Source: Cyanoderma ruficeps (Eukaryota > Chordata > Aves > Passeriformes > Timaliidae). From it: 64,000 nucleotides of DNA. Location: positions 13,664,075-13,728,074 of the forward strand of contig VZDJ01000346.1 in NCBI GenBank assembly GCA_008694505.1. Direction: 5' to 3'. Position numbers and translations under genes: made by a program. The first letter of the stretch is position 1. Each line of letters begins with the position of its first letter. Of the stretch, positions 25,123 through 37,765 are shown piece after piece. The notes under the pieces were generated by a model. The model did not search any database. It was not told where the DNA came from and worked only from the letters and a program-made list of their open reading frames with translations.

Positions 25123-28100
25123 GAAATCTGAGAACATGTTCAAGCATATACTATTATAATAAACACCAGGTTCAGCTTGAATTTGAAATATGTTTTAATT
25201 TTTGTAAGTAATACTCTGTCTCTTCCAGTAAAACATTGATATTCTGTATTTTAAGTTAGACTTTTATTTCATGTGTTGCTTATTTCATACTTACCTTTCT
25301 TAATCTCAATAGATTTTCTGAACTGCACTTCTGTTATTTAAACATCTGCTTGTATTACATTGCAAAATAATATAGAAAAAGAATCATATACAAAAGCTGG
25401 AATGAATCATCTGAATTGGGTACCATGAAAAGCAACACAGTGCAGAGTTGAAGAAATGAAGCAGGTGAATAAATATAAAAAGAAGGATTATCTTCCTTTA
25501 ATATTTTCTTTTTCTTTCCTATGCTATAAAATTTATAACTATGTTGATGATTGAACTCAGAAGACTTTATGCACTAAATAATAACAGAACCTTTTCTCTG
25601 GAGACCAAATAATATTTTCCCCTCAAGTATATTTTTTCTTTGTTAAGCCCCTGATTTTTTATGAGAAAAAACAACAAAATTAAGGTTTTTTTACTAACAT
25701 ATCAAAGCATCATTACTCCTGCTTCTGAACTGAACCTCAACTGGCGATGGGAGCAACTTCTTGCATGTATTATATTGCTTCTATGACAGCTGACTGTGTC
25801 AGGATTCCTACATATTCAGTGTATTCCAGAGCCAGGATGTGAGAGTTATTTCTTTTTAGAGCAGCAATCACTATAAACCCTGATGCAAAACAGCCAGAAA
25901 CTTTCTGCATAATCTTTCTCTTCTAGATCACCACATGGTAAGAGGGAAAGAAATAAAAAGCACTGCCAAATATAGACCTAATAATTCAGAAATATCCAGT
26001 AATACTTCCATAACAACAACAAAAAGCAAGTGTTCACTGTGATGCTGACCAAGGCTGTTTCAGCAAAGTAATAATGATATATACATAGTTCTAATGTTTA
26101 CAGTTGGTGTTCACATATGGAGCTCTTCGTTTCATGGTTTGAAGTCTATGACAACTATAGTGGGAAATAAAATTAAAGCTTTGAAATAGAGATATAAATA
26201 TTGTAAATATAAATAGAGTTAAGGAGTAGAACATGATACATATCAGCAAGGTTCAATCAATATTAAGATATGATCATTGCTTGAAATGTAAGATCCTAAA
26301 ACATACCGATATTAATCAAAGAAAGAAATTATTCACATTCTTAGAATATGACAGTTGAAAAAGCAATGGCAATACCTTAAAAAAAAGTCCAAAGTGTACA
26401 AAAAGAAAAAGAAAAGAAAAAAAAAAGTAAAGAAAAAAGGAGAAAAACTTATTAACAGGGAAAGTAGTCAAGAAGACTCTCAGATTGCAAAGGAATTTGA
26501 GACAATCAGGATTGCTCAAAACTATCTTACATTAAATAATAATGAGTCGTCCAGAAAATGCTGAGGATCAAATGTGCAATGAGAGAAGTCCTTCTTGGTT
26601 CTGTCACTTACGACTAATTAATTTTTTTGTTTTCTTGTTGATTTCCTTTATAATTGCCTCAGAAACAACCCTCTAGGCATTAACTGGATTAGATTACTCT
26701 ATTAAAGTATCATTAGTTTAAAAAACTTTTCCCCTCTATCAACTTTGCAATCTACTTTCAATTCTTCGGGTGATTTTAATTTAGATTAATCTCCAGTGAT
26801 TTAATTACATCCAGGTGCCATGGATGTCCTTATTTACTGTTGCCAGTTTTTCAGCTTCCTCCCTGGAACTGACTGCAGAAACTGTGCTTCCCTGTTTTAT
26901 TTTGTCTGGTAGATGGTAGTTTCAGACAAGGCTTGCTGCACCCCCACAGAGCCATCACATCTCTATGCTCTCTATTTTCTATTGATTCTTGATTTTTTTT
27001 CTTTCTTTTTGGTCTGGAAATGTGATTCAAAGATTACAGTAGCAATGCAATATTCATGTAATTCTGAAGATCAAAAATCTATGACCTCAATGTTCCCAAT
27101 GAATGCTTATTTTTGAATGGGAGAAGAGGATAAAACGGAGGTAAAAAAAGTAGTTCAGAAGTTTCATTGCATCATGCAAGGTTAAGGTAGCTCAAAAAAA
27201 AAGTAAAAGGACTTCAAACTTTGCATTTTAAGAAGACTAAGCACAGGCAGGAAAACCAGACAAAAACACTTTATCTCTTACATTCATAACTACAGCTCAG
27301 CTCTGTTTTCACTCCCATTCCCTAGTGCCTTCTTCTTACCCTTCCCTTATCTCAAATGCTCTTGCTTCATCATTTCTTTCATCTATGGTAACGACGTCTA
27401 GAGCTCATCTTCCACTTGCAGGACATCTCTATCAAATAAATCATTGATAAACTACTTGATTCAAAAAATCCTTTTACTTGTTATTGCTCATGAGGTGCCA
27501 CAGTTTTCCATTTACTAATCAGCATTTAAATTATATATTTTTTCTCACTAAATATATTAATAGTAAAAATTCTTGCTATCTTTCCAAGAGGAGAGAGAAG
27601 GAAATATTCTACTTTAAATATTTGTATAAATACATGATACCTCATCTATGCCATGTATAACTGACAGTCAAATGAATATAACTTATATTAACCTTCAGAA
27701 ACATCTTCTGTGACCTTAAATACAAATAACATCTTTAAAATATGAATGTGTTGTATTTATGTATTCACTTGCATTTCTGATGTCTATAAACACATCGTAT
27801 GAATGACTGAGTGTGAGAACCCATGGGCGTAAAACCTGCAATATCCTCTTCTATTTTTTTTTTCTCTTCCTAAACATGTAGCTAATAAAACCTGATTTTT
27901 ATGTCAGTCTTGCACATTTTCCTTTTTGTACTAAAATTCTTTTAACATTGTTCAGCTGCCACATTTTTAAAGTGAAATAAATTTAGTAAACCTAAAGTAA
28001 ATAAAATAAATTTAAGCAACTGAAACTTTTCCTTATGAGTAAGTGATACAAATTTCAATAACACACAATAAATATCTTTTGCTTGCATTTGCATCAAAAA

Positions 28101-30859
28101 TGTTCATATTGTTTGACCATTTGGAAGTTGTCTTGGAGGGTTTTAATGATTAATGTCCCAATGGAGCTGTCTGCGATCTAGATCCAATAGGTAATTTAGA
28201 GCCCATTCTTCAAAAGTACTACTCTTCCAACCAAAAGGCACATAATTATGATGAAATTTGCCGATCTAAAGTCACTACCTTGCAAAATTATATTCAGCTC
28301 CAGCTGTCTATTCAATTAGACTTACCCAGACACGTCTGAAGCCCTTCAGTCTTGACTGAGACAACCTACTGATATTTAGGCTGGATCTCAATGGGATAAT
28401 TATTTGAATGATGTGATTTCTTTTTTTTTTTTTTTAATTTGGACTTCTCTGTTGAAGGCTTGTCCTGAGATCATCAACTGCAGCAATATTTGTGCTCACA
28501 TCTATGTCTCAGCTGCTGCTTCCTGTTAGAGTCATGCAGCCTTGTCTAGACAACAACCATCCAGGCAGGGTCTACAGCAGTTTTGAATTATTCTGGCTAG
28601 AACCTGAGCATGCCACAACATGCCGAGCAGTCTATGATGCTCACAGACAAATTTGCCCACAGTGACCTTAGCCCTGGCCATATGACTCTGTTGTGTTGTA
28701 CTCTTCAGAGCTCTCAGGAGAGCTTATTCATCAGGAGTAACTGATTCATAGTCCATCACCTCAGTCTCTTAACTTTTGTTATAGAAAAGTGGCCAAAGAA
28801 GGTATATCTTACAGTATGAAGCAGATGTGAGAGAGTAAATCCATGGTTTATGTGTTTTGCTCTTTCAGTTCTCCTCAGCTTCTACTCAGACAAAATGAAC
28901 TTTAGTTAACTAATATGGTATAAATATCTACTTCAGATAATGCACACTTCAAGTGCATGCTCCAGCTTTATGATATAAAACTATGTTTTGTTAATGGAGA
29001 TGTAGTTCATATTCCATTCGGGTCTTTTTAGAATAAGTGGATGAATTGGCATGGTAAAATATCCTGAAAGGTTGCTTTTTTAATATATTGTAAACAATAG
29101 ACTAAAGACAATATAACTATAATAGTAAACCAATTGTTTGAAAGTTGTCAAATTATAGTTATGTCCAGAAGCTTTGTATCAACAGCTATATACTGAACTA
29201 TGTGTTACAACCACTCATAACTCTATATTATGACCACTGTGCTGGGAGTTTCAGATGAAAAGTATATTAGTATGTAGTGAAAGTCCTTAGCCTGAGGGCT
29301 GGTCATTGTAACCTATGAAATTACCTGCATGATCTAAGGAAATCATTGATTTCTCATAAGGAATATTTGTTAACATATATGTATACTCAAAAGCTAAACA
29401 TGGGTGGAAAATGTAGACAGTTTCCTAAAAAGACAAAAATTTTACTTTAAAGAAGAAAGCTAAAAGGATGAGTTAGTGTGGGGAAAGACTTCTGAAGGTG
29501 TGTGAACTGAAGGAAGAAAGTAAGGGAGAGGGTTTTAAAGAAAGCATGAGCATAGATTTTCTTTGAGTTTCCATGGAAACATTGAAATTAACAAAATCCA
29601 TTATCCCAGCTCAGGAGAAACAGCAAGTTGGTGTGATCAATGACCTACAGCCATATTTAGGACTCTTGTCAATGTCTCTTTTGGCCCAACCAGTCAGCCA
29701 GGTTTCCCAGTTCAACCCTGTGAGCTCATTTTAAGACTGTGAACTAGGAAAATTCACCCTATTTGGTCCAAGGCAGATGATCTCACACTGTCACAACCAC
29801 CGTTAGGGAACTTTGCATTCCCCCTGGTAGAAGGAAAAAGTGCTGGTGACAATGCTGACCTCCCTTCTCTTTGATGTTCAGCTTCTCATTTATGCCAGCA
29901 CACATTGTTATACACTAAATCATAACAAGAAATTGACCCAGCTTTAAAAAAAACAAACATACAAGTCCACAAGTCACAAACCTACTGTGATTGTGTTTCT
30001 TAATGCTTTGTTCACATAATCTTATGACACATTTCTATTGGGAAATTTCAAGGTGGAATATTGGCCAACTTCCAACTGAGAGTTCTTTCTACTTTCTTAA
30101 CTTTCAGATTCTTCCACTTTATAAAGTTTCCGTTAATTTCTTCTTGCAAAATCTGGAATTAAACTAAAATAAAAATGCCATGAATAGAGACTTTAACATC
30201 TTGGAATAGCAAGACAGCAAAAAGGTCTAAATAGGCGTCCTAAGGCAATTTATAATATTGCAGGTACACACCAGCCTTGTTTTTATTTTATTTTTTTTAT
30301 TTACATCTCTCGGTTTCTTTTTTCAAATATTATTCTTAAGAACAGGGAGAATTTAAATGTCATTATCAGTTCAAAACCATCATGTTACCCTTTTTCCTTT
30401 CCACAGAGCTCCTTACTAAAAGTAAATGACCCTGATTACAGGTGTAAAATTCAGTGTATAAAAAAAGCATAAAATTCCTAATATTCTATAACTCTGAGCT
30501 TCTGTCTTTCAGGTAAACATACAAATTGCTACAGATTAGAAATAAGAGGTGTCCTTCCCTAGGCAATATTTGCTTTTTTGTGCACAGGGCTTTCTTGAGG
30601 CAAAAGCTGTCTCTAAGGTTTTTGTCCTTAGAGAGATGTATCAATTACAGAATGCAATATTTTAAATGAATTGAATTAGATAATGTTCATAGCAGATATT
30701 TATTGCATCTGCTTCTTTACTAGCAGCTATGCAATGCAGAGATTTTTGTGGAAATAGTTGTTCTCCGGCCAGAAAACATACTCAGACTGTTAATCTCAGA
30801 TACAGACCACATAAGGGAAACTGCATTCAGTTTTCACTTCCAGTACAAAGAAAGAATTA
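25123..30859. other. AT-rich non-coding interval
   Basis: No gene supported. Contains a poly-purine tract at 26380-26460, poly-T at 28421-28435, and GC-richer unique stretches at 28140-28420, 28440-28750 and 29590-29910. The first of these looks most like a conserved non-coding element (see findings). Confidence 0.45.
26375..26460 (+). repeat. Purine-rich (A/G) low-complexity tract
   Basis: Mostly A with G interruptions (AAAAAGAAAAAGAAAAG-type), producing spurious lysine-rich frames on one strand and Phe/Leu-rich frames on the other. Simple sequence, not coding. Confidence 0.85.
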
Positions 30860-30869
30860 GGTAAACTCT

Positions 30870-31315
30870 AATGGGTTTAGTAGAAGGATGGAAATCTGGA
30901 TGGGGCTACAGAACCTACCTTCAGAGTAACAGCTGGAGGAGCTGTTCAGGCTGAAGAGATGAGTTTGGGGTACCCAGTATAGCCCTGCCAGTACCTGTGA
31001 AGAAGTTACTGAGAAGAGAGAGCCAGGTTTTTTACTGAGGAGCAGGAATAGAAGAATGAATGACAGTGGTTATAAATTGAAATAGAAGCAGTCTGACTTA
31101 CAAGGAAAAGCTTCTACTCCACAAAGACCATGAAGCATTGAAAGAGGCTGACCTAGTGAAGCTGTGTGTCTTTTGTTGAATGTTTTCAAGATTTGCCTGA
31201 GCACCCTGGTCTGCTCTTACAGCTGAGCCTGTTTGAGCAGGAGGTTGGATTGCAGACCTCTTGAGATCCCTTTCAGCCTGATTGATTCAGAAATTCTGTG
31301 GTATTGCAGTGAATG
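30870..31315 (+). mobile_element. CR1 LINE fragment (3' UTR), sense strand
   Basis: Sense CR1 3' region with landmarks GGAGGAGCTGTTCAGGCTGA, an AAGCTTCTACTCCACAAAGA-like stretch, and the end block TGAGCAGGAGGTTGGATTGC, CTTGAGATCCCTTTCAGCC, TTCAGAAATTCTGTGG. The tail octamers are decayed. About 445 bp, no intact frame. The left edge is uncertain by a few tens of bases. Confidence 0.8.
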
Positions 31316-34300
31316 GCTAAATAGACCCTCAGAATCTAAAAGACTTTCAGACTAAAAGAGCCCGTTTTAAAAGGCAGTAAGGTGTTAGATATTTTTCTAT
31401 TATTTGGTCTGGTATAAAGAGAATGTACTTTGGAATATTTTTGGTTAAAAGCCGATCAAAAAACCCCAGTAACATTTCTTAAAAGCACACACTTTCCTAT
31501 AACAAAAATCAACTACTAAGGGCAAGACTAAACACCTGCAATTTGTGTCTACTTATGTAAAAGACAGAAAATCACTGGCAATCTTTTCTTTACTTTGAAA
31601 ATAGAAAATAATAAGCACATTATTTGCCCTAAAAATTCATAGCTGAATACTGTATGTTTTTTTCAAACAGTATCGAATTGTTACTTCATTATACTTTCTT
31701 ATTACTTATTTACCAATATAAAGTCACATGATATGAATGGATTGTACATGGAACAAAAGTAAATAATGACAATTTCTTTGCTTCCTATTTATTACTATTA
31801 TCTAGTTCTTCTTTATCGGTGGCCATATGTCATCTGGCCTAGATACCATATATTATCAGACCTAAAGTTTTTCTTATTTCTTCTGTATTTTAAAACAAAT
31901 TTAACATTCCAGCTATGGTTTCTTGCAGATTTTATCTTCCATTTTCACTCCAGTAGGTTCTGTATATTTTTTCTTCTCTTTTGATTTGTTTATGCTCAGT
32001 TTACTTGTGTTTATTCCTGTCTAATTGATTATTCTTCTTAACTATGGTCTTCATTTTCCCTGTTATTTAGGGGTTGGTTTTAAAACTTATGTTCCTATTT
32101 CTGAGGCCACATCTTTCTCATCACCTGACCTTAAAAATGTACTCATATATGATAAGAAATGGTTTCTTCAAGAAGATCACAGAAGAAATAGGAAGTGACC
32201 CAGAAGACTGCTATTTCTGCTTCCATTTCCTTTGATTTAGTCATTAAACCATGCACAGAGAAGAGCTAAGGCAAAGTGCACTATACCTAAATTATTAGCC
32301 TGGTTTCTTTTGATCCTGAAATTTCAAATACTCACATACTAAAGTTAATGAAGCATATATGAATGACTGCAGTAGTTACTTAGAAAGACATTGCTGATGG
32401 ACCATGTTTAATCAGGGTACTGTAAGAAATCAGGTACAGTATCTGCATATCACAGTAGACTAAATAGAGAACTTAATTAGAAAATCAGAAGGACAAATTT
32501 GGGTTTTATCTGATGGAAGGCACTGCTCTCAGACTTTCTACATGCAGATTCATAAGAAAATGTTGGGAAAAAAAGATGAATCTTGGCAGCATCTCTTGAT
32601 GGGCATTTTGCACTAAAGCGTCAAGTCATATTTCCCTGAGGACCAGCCCTAAATCTCTGAAAAGAGATTATTATAAACAATTGAACAGAGATGTCAGGAA
32701 CCACGTATGACAAATCCTTGTGTCATATGCACATCAATGTATGTGTCAAATGTCATCAATGTATGCACACACAAACACACACAAAATGTATCCTCTGTGA
32801 AAAAAATAAATATGTTGAGTAATGGAAGAGATAATTGTACTAGATAAATGGACAAATATTTTTAATGCAGTACACATGTCCCAGGTTTGTCCAAGAATTT
32901 TTTGCAAAAGTTTATTTCATGGTATTGAATAAATGACAAACAAAATTAATTTGATCTTCAGCTATACCTTAATCAAATGCGGTTAAAACTAAACCCTTTT
33001 GTATAACAAAAAACAACCTTAGAAAATTACAAATTGAGTCAGTAATATCCAAAGGTGATATTCAGGCAGGCTAATGATAAACCAAATATATTTATGATCC
33101 TCATGTTAACAATACCATATCAATAATGGACACTAAATTAAAAAAATGAAGTTAGGACAATTTAAAATCCACAAATCTTACAAGAATCTTGATATAGAGA
33201 TAACTTCCATAGATGCAAATGTTACTATCTCCATATACTTATGTAGACCTCTCCATATAATTTTGCAGCCTCAATAGTCCTTTCTGAACTCTGTTAAATG
33301 GAAGAGTGAATTTTTAATCTGTCATTACCTTTGAAGTTATAAATTGCGCTGTTAAAACAATAAAATGTATGGAAAACTAGAAGAACGAAAACACAATTGT
33401 CACGCAAGCAAATGTGACTAAAGATTTTAAAGATTTATAAATTTCACATATATTGTTGTTAATAATTATAGCAATGTGTACTTAAAAATAGGATGCTTAA
33501 AAACAACTACCTGAAATACTTCTATAGCTTGTCAAAAGTATGGGTAAATTGAAATTCTCTAATTAGATGTTTGTTCTTTCATATTTTTATGCAGCTTTTT
33601 AAATTTAGTTGTTTTGATTTTGTTATTTTGTTGTGAGGCTGTTTTCTTTTAGATTTTTATGGTTTTGGTTTTGTTTCTTTTTTTCTTAAGCACTTTATAC
33701 TAACAGCTCATTTATCAAGCTTCAGCCTGATGCAATTTGGAGTGGCTGAGTCATTTTAAGACCTGTACTCTGGACTTTGATTGTGGAAGAGTCATATCAG
33801 TTTTACTTATATTGACTTTTCTGCCAAAGTGATAATAACAAAAACAGAACATCCAAGAGGGAAAAAGTTAATCTGTCTTAGCCATTCTGCAAGGAAATTG
33901 AAATTAAAAAAAAAATCAAAGGAACAAAAATTTTGGAAGAATAAAAGGATTTATGAAGGCATAAATTGAAAACTAGACACGATAGCTGTTTTTCTATCAT
34001 TTGCTGTGTTCTGTGCAGTCATAAATATACACATGCACCAGACATTCAAGGTAATGCTGTGGCATGCTGTAAGAATTGTGCATGTGTTCTGTACCAGAAC
34101 ACCCTGAATGTTACCTAATACAAGATACTGGTTTTATTATTTTTGCTGTGGTTACAAATTAAAGTCGAAGAAATGACCTGGGAAAAAGTAGTAATAAAGA
34201 ATAGCAAAGGACAAAATACCACAGGAGTAATTCTACATTTTATTGCAAAAGCACACACAAAGTAGGCACAGTGCACTACCACACTCTGTTTCTAAGCTGA

Positions 34301-34766
34301 ATCTCCTCAGTAATAAATTATCCAGCTTTTTCTGTCAGGCTGTGAAGTTTCAAGCACTGCAATAAAACATGCACATATTTTACCCCACTTTATGGCAAGA
34401 AGCATGTCACTGAAAGTTTCAGAGACCTTTCTCTAGCTTTTTAGCGAAAGTACTGAAATTGAAAACTATGGAATTTCATATAATTTAATTTTCTAAGAAG
34501 ACTTAAACTAGGTTTCAGTCAAAATCATTTTGTAATTTTTAATGAAGTCAGTGAACCAGTCAGTGAACTAGATAGTGCAAATTAAGATATTTTATTCAAG
34601 GTAATTCACAACTAGTAAAAATTTGGACCAGTTGTTTTAATGAGTAAATTATGTACTTATGAAGCAAAAAATTTATTCAGTATCATGAAAACATCCATCA
34701 GTTATTTGACAGAACAGAATGTATTGCATAAGAAAATCAGATTCCATCCCCACAGAACAGATTACT

Positions 34767-34800
34767 GAAAACCTTTTAGATATGAAAACCTTTTAGATAT
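34767..34800. repeat. Exact two-copy tandem repeat, 17-bp unit
   Basis: The unit GAAAACCTTTTAGATAT occurs twice head to tail. This is a small slippage-type duplication. Confidence 0.9.
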
Positions 34801-35154
34801 GAAATAGCTAAGAAGAAATGCATGATTATGGGTAAATTATCAGATTTGTGATTCATCAGCTCCTTACCTCCACAATTGTTTGAAAAAGAAAGCAAAACCA
34901 TGGAGAATAGATGAAGAAAGGAACCAGACAGCCCATCACTCAAGACAAGCCATTGTGCTATGGAGAAACATGGAGGAGTGAACTGAATGGTTGCTCATCA
35001 AATGGTGCTAAGAGATGAAAAATACTGATTTTCAAAACAATAGATGAATGGAAATTTTTCATTTATAAAATACAAGGTGTAACTCAGAGAATTAGAGCTC
35101 ATGCCCTTGAGAAAAATCTTATAACAGTAAAGTGAAAAAATGCACCAGGAAAAT

Positions 35155-35262
35155 ATAGGAAAAAAACATGGAAAGGAACAATAAAGATAATAAGGAAAAA
35201 AAAAAGATGAAAATGAAGAAAAAAAGGAAACAAAAACAAGAAGAAAGAAAAACAAAACCTTT
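35155..35262 (+). repeat. Purine-rich (A/G) low-complexity tract
   Basis: About 108 bases, almost entirely A and G with a few C/T interruptions. It explains the Lys-rich frame on the plus strand and the Phe/Ser-rich frame on the minus strand. Could adopt unusual structure, but no function can be read from it. Confidence 0.85.
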
Positions 35263-36367
35263 TCTCCTTTCTCTGAGACCTCTAACATTTACATTTGGAT
35301 ATTGCTTTTTCAGTGACACAAGAATTAATATGGACAATAAATGTTATAGAGAATGTGCAAGCTTAGGGAATAAAATATAGGAAAGAGCTGTAACTGACCT
35401 GTCCATATTCCAGTAAAGCAAAATAGGCAAAAAAATAGCAAGAAGCTTGATACATGTATATGTACTAACATGAATATTTTCCATTTTAACCACTATGCAT
35501 GCTACTGACACTAGTCAATAACAAGTTCATTTGCACAAGGATGGTTAATCCTTAAAATCAGGGTCATTTAGAAATGAGGATGGATTTCCCCTCTTTGAGC
35601 TTTGTTTTATCTTTTTTTATTTTTTATTTTCCTGTATAGCTCAAGACTATCAGGTGACAAAGCAGTAATTCCTTCATATGCAGATATATCTAACTGCATC
35701 TACTAGTAAAATTTTATTTTTTATTGAGTCTGAATTGTCTTTTGAGTATAATGAATGAGTGAACACTGCATCCATGCTATCTAGCATCTAATTGGCATTA
35801 TGTCTGATAATTTAAAGTTAAGGACACTTATAGCCAAGAGCATTCTATCAAGGTTTAATCATTGACGTTCTGTTGTGAAGCACAGATAATGCATTAATTT
35901 GCAGACTGAAATTCTGCTTTCAATTTATACTACTCCATATAATCAAGAAGAAAACAGAAGAAAATATACCATACTGTGAGAGTAAAGTACCAGTAAAATC
36001 ACGTGTAAAAAAAAGTAAAGTGAAAGAGAATGACAGAAAGAGAATACTCTTGTCCAGTGAATGACAAGACTATGTGGCTGGGACAGATGAAAGAGCAAAG
36101 TTATAGTAATTACTTAAAGAAAGGTGAAAAATCCTTCTCTGAAGCTCAAAACATGACCAAAAAATAGCAATGTAACTCCAAATTTTTCATCCTCCCATTG
36201 TAAATCTTTGTTCTCTAAAAGAAAATTTTTAAATGATTCGAGGAAAAATTTCACCCATGAGGATGAGTAGCATCATGCTATTTTAGGGGATTTTTGGGAT
36301 GTAGCTGTTACAACAATAAATTAATACAAACATTTATATAGTCTTGTCTTGGCCACATAAATATAAA

Positions 36368-37160
36368 TTTAGAAACACAGAATCATAGAAAGGTTGATGT
36401 TGGAATAGATCTCTGCAGTTCACTTGGTCCAACAATCCTGCCTGCTCAAGCAGGACCACATGGAGATGATTGCCTGAGCCACGGTTCAGATGGCTTTTGA
36501 ATATCTACAGGGACCAACATGGCACAGTGTCTGGATAATCTTTTCCAGTGCCCCATCATGCTTACAGTTACAAATGCTTCATGTTGTTGACAAGAAATAT
36601 CCCATGTTTCTGTTTGTGCCCACTGAATCTGTCACTGGACAGCACTGAAAAGGGGATGACTACTTAGCACACTTCCTTCAGATTACGATGAATTTGGTCT
36701 CCCAGGCCCTTTTCCAAGAAGCTCCTTTCCAGCTCTGTGGCCCCCAGTGTATATTGTCACATGGGTTTGTTATCTCCCAGGTGTAGAATTTTGTACTTCA
36801 TCTTTTGAATTTAGTGAAGTTCCTATTGACCCATTTTCCATCCTAGAGTCCCTCTGGATTGGCAGCATGACTGTCTGGTGTATCAGCCACTCCTCCCAGT
36901 TTTGTGTTGTCAGCAAACTGTCTGAGGCCCCTCACTAATGAAGGTGTTGAACAGTAGATCAGTGTTGACCCATGGGGTACACACCACTGGTGACTCATCT
37001 CTAACCAGTCTTTCAGCCATTCATCAGTAACCGCTATAATGCTCTGAAAACCATTGAGCCAGTTTTCATTCCACCTTAATGTGTGCTCATTTAGCTCAGA
37101 AGTAACTCCTAGGAAAGGAAATGAAGCACTATTGATATTAGAAGCATATGCTTTTGTCAG
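36368..37160 (-). mobile_element. CR1 LINE fragment, 3' side of the interrupted copy
   Basis: Reversed CR1. The left end AGAATCATAGAAAGGTTGAT is the 3' tail. It continues through the 3' UTR (CAAGCAGGACCACATGGAGA, TTTTCCAAGAAGCTCCTTTC) into the reverse-transcriptase coding end, where the minus strand near 36850-36920 reads FADNTKLGGVADTP. This corresponds to the catalytic FADD region of CR1, with the second Asp changed to Asn. The frame is broken elsewhere. The copy is interrupted at 37161 by an LTR and resumes at 37698. Confidence 0.88.
37156..37160. repeat. Left target-site duplication (GTCAG)
   Basis: GTCAG directly abuts the LTR start and recurs directly after its end at 37693-37697. Confidence 0.85.
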
Positions 37161-37477
37161 TGTAGTGGTTTGAAAACAAAACAAGTGAGAGGCTCCAAGT
37201 CAGAAAATATAATTTAATAAGAAGAAAGAAAAAAAGGTAGAATAGAAATAAATCCAATAATACAAAAGACCACTGACAGAGTCAGAATACAACCTCATCT
37301 GGGTGATGGAAGCAGTCCAGATGAGGTGGTCTTCCTGAAGCAGTGATCCCATAGAAAGGTCTGGTAGCTCCAGTTCTCTGGGAAATCCAGTGGGTAAGAG
37401 CTGCCCAAATCCCAGATTATATCCAGGTGAGAATGCCTGTCTCCTCCCCCTGGGCAGAGCATCTCACAATGGGATGG

Positions 37478-37484
37478 TGAGTCA
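37478..37484. promoter_or_regulatory. AP-1-type site TGAGTCA in LTR U3 (site 1)
   Basis: Perfect 7-base match to the AP-1 consensus TGASTCA, within a roughly 42-bp unit that is repeated, diverged, 65 bp away. Activity is not shown. Confidence 0.5.
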
Positions 37485-37542
37485 TGCAGAAGAGTCTTTG
37501 ATGGCCCATTAGCGAGAGATTGTTCCCGGAGGCAGTTATCTA

Positions 37543-37549
37543 TGAGTCA
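37543..37549. promoter_or_regulatory. AP-1-type site TGAGTCA in LTR U3 (site 2)
   Basis: The second perfect TGAGTCA sits at the same place in the second copy of the internal repeat; both copies also share GATGG(C/G)CCATTA. Duplicated enhancer-like units are common in retroviral U3 regions. Confidence 0.5.
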
Positions 37550-37692
37550 TACAGCAAGGCACCTGATGGGCCATTAACAGAAGATAGTCCAGGGGGAGGG
37601 GTCTGGGAAACACTGCTTCAACAATTGGATTCAACAGCTCATGAAGATGCTGATAGAATACTTTTGCATATTCTATACTACAACCCAGGACA

Positions 37693-37697
37693 GTCAG
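37693..37697. repeat. Right target-site duplication (GTCAG)
   Basis: Matches the five bases at 37156-37160 exactly. Confidence 0.85.
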
Positions 37698-37765
37698 CAA
37701 CAATATTAGCTCCTTTTATCTAGAAAAAAATCATCTGGAAGCATTGTGTGCATCAACATGGCAAT
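37698..37765 (-). mobile_element. CR1 LINE, continuation beyond the LTR
   Basis: CAACAATATTAGCTCCTTTT followed by ATCATCTGG resembles the reversed CR1 coding part that normally follows '...AAGGCTTTTGTCAAAGTC' (CAACATCCACAGCC...TCACCTGG). It continues from the sequence left of the LTR, so the two pieces are one copy. The outer edge is indistinct. Confidence 0.55.

Larger units (their letters stand above)
31316..36364. other. AT-rich non-coding interval
   Basis: No gene supported. Contains a 17-bp exact tandem duplication at 34767-34800, a purine-rich tract at 35155-35262, T-rich sequence at 33595-33690, and a short CA-rich run near 32764-32785. Confidence 0.45.
37161..37692 (-). mobile_element. 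Solo LTR with intact 5-bp target duplication, inside a CR1
   Basis: The block is 532 bp. On the plus strand it starts TGTAGTGGTTTG and ends ACCCAGGACA, so reversed it starts TGTCCTGGGT and ends CCACTACA: proper TG...CA ends. Both flanks carry GTCAG. In the LTR's own orientation it shows a TATA-like GGATATAATC, an ATTAAA-type polyadenylation signal near the 3' end, and two TGACTCA sites. No internal viral sequence adjoins, so it is a solo LTR left by recombination between two LTRs. Five-base duplications fit class III (ERVL-like) integrases; this class call is inference. Frames within it are not genes. Confidence 0.9.

Noticed and set aside
26316..26564. Lys-rich plus frame and Phe-rich minus frame
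   Set aside because: Both are translations of an A/G low-complexity tract. The same holds at 34998-35380.
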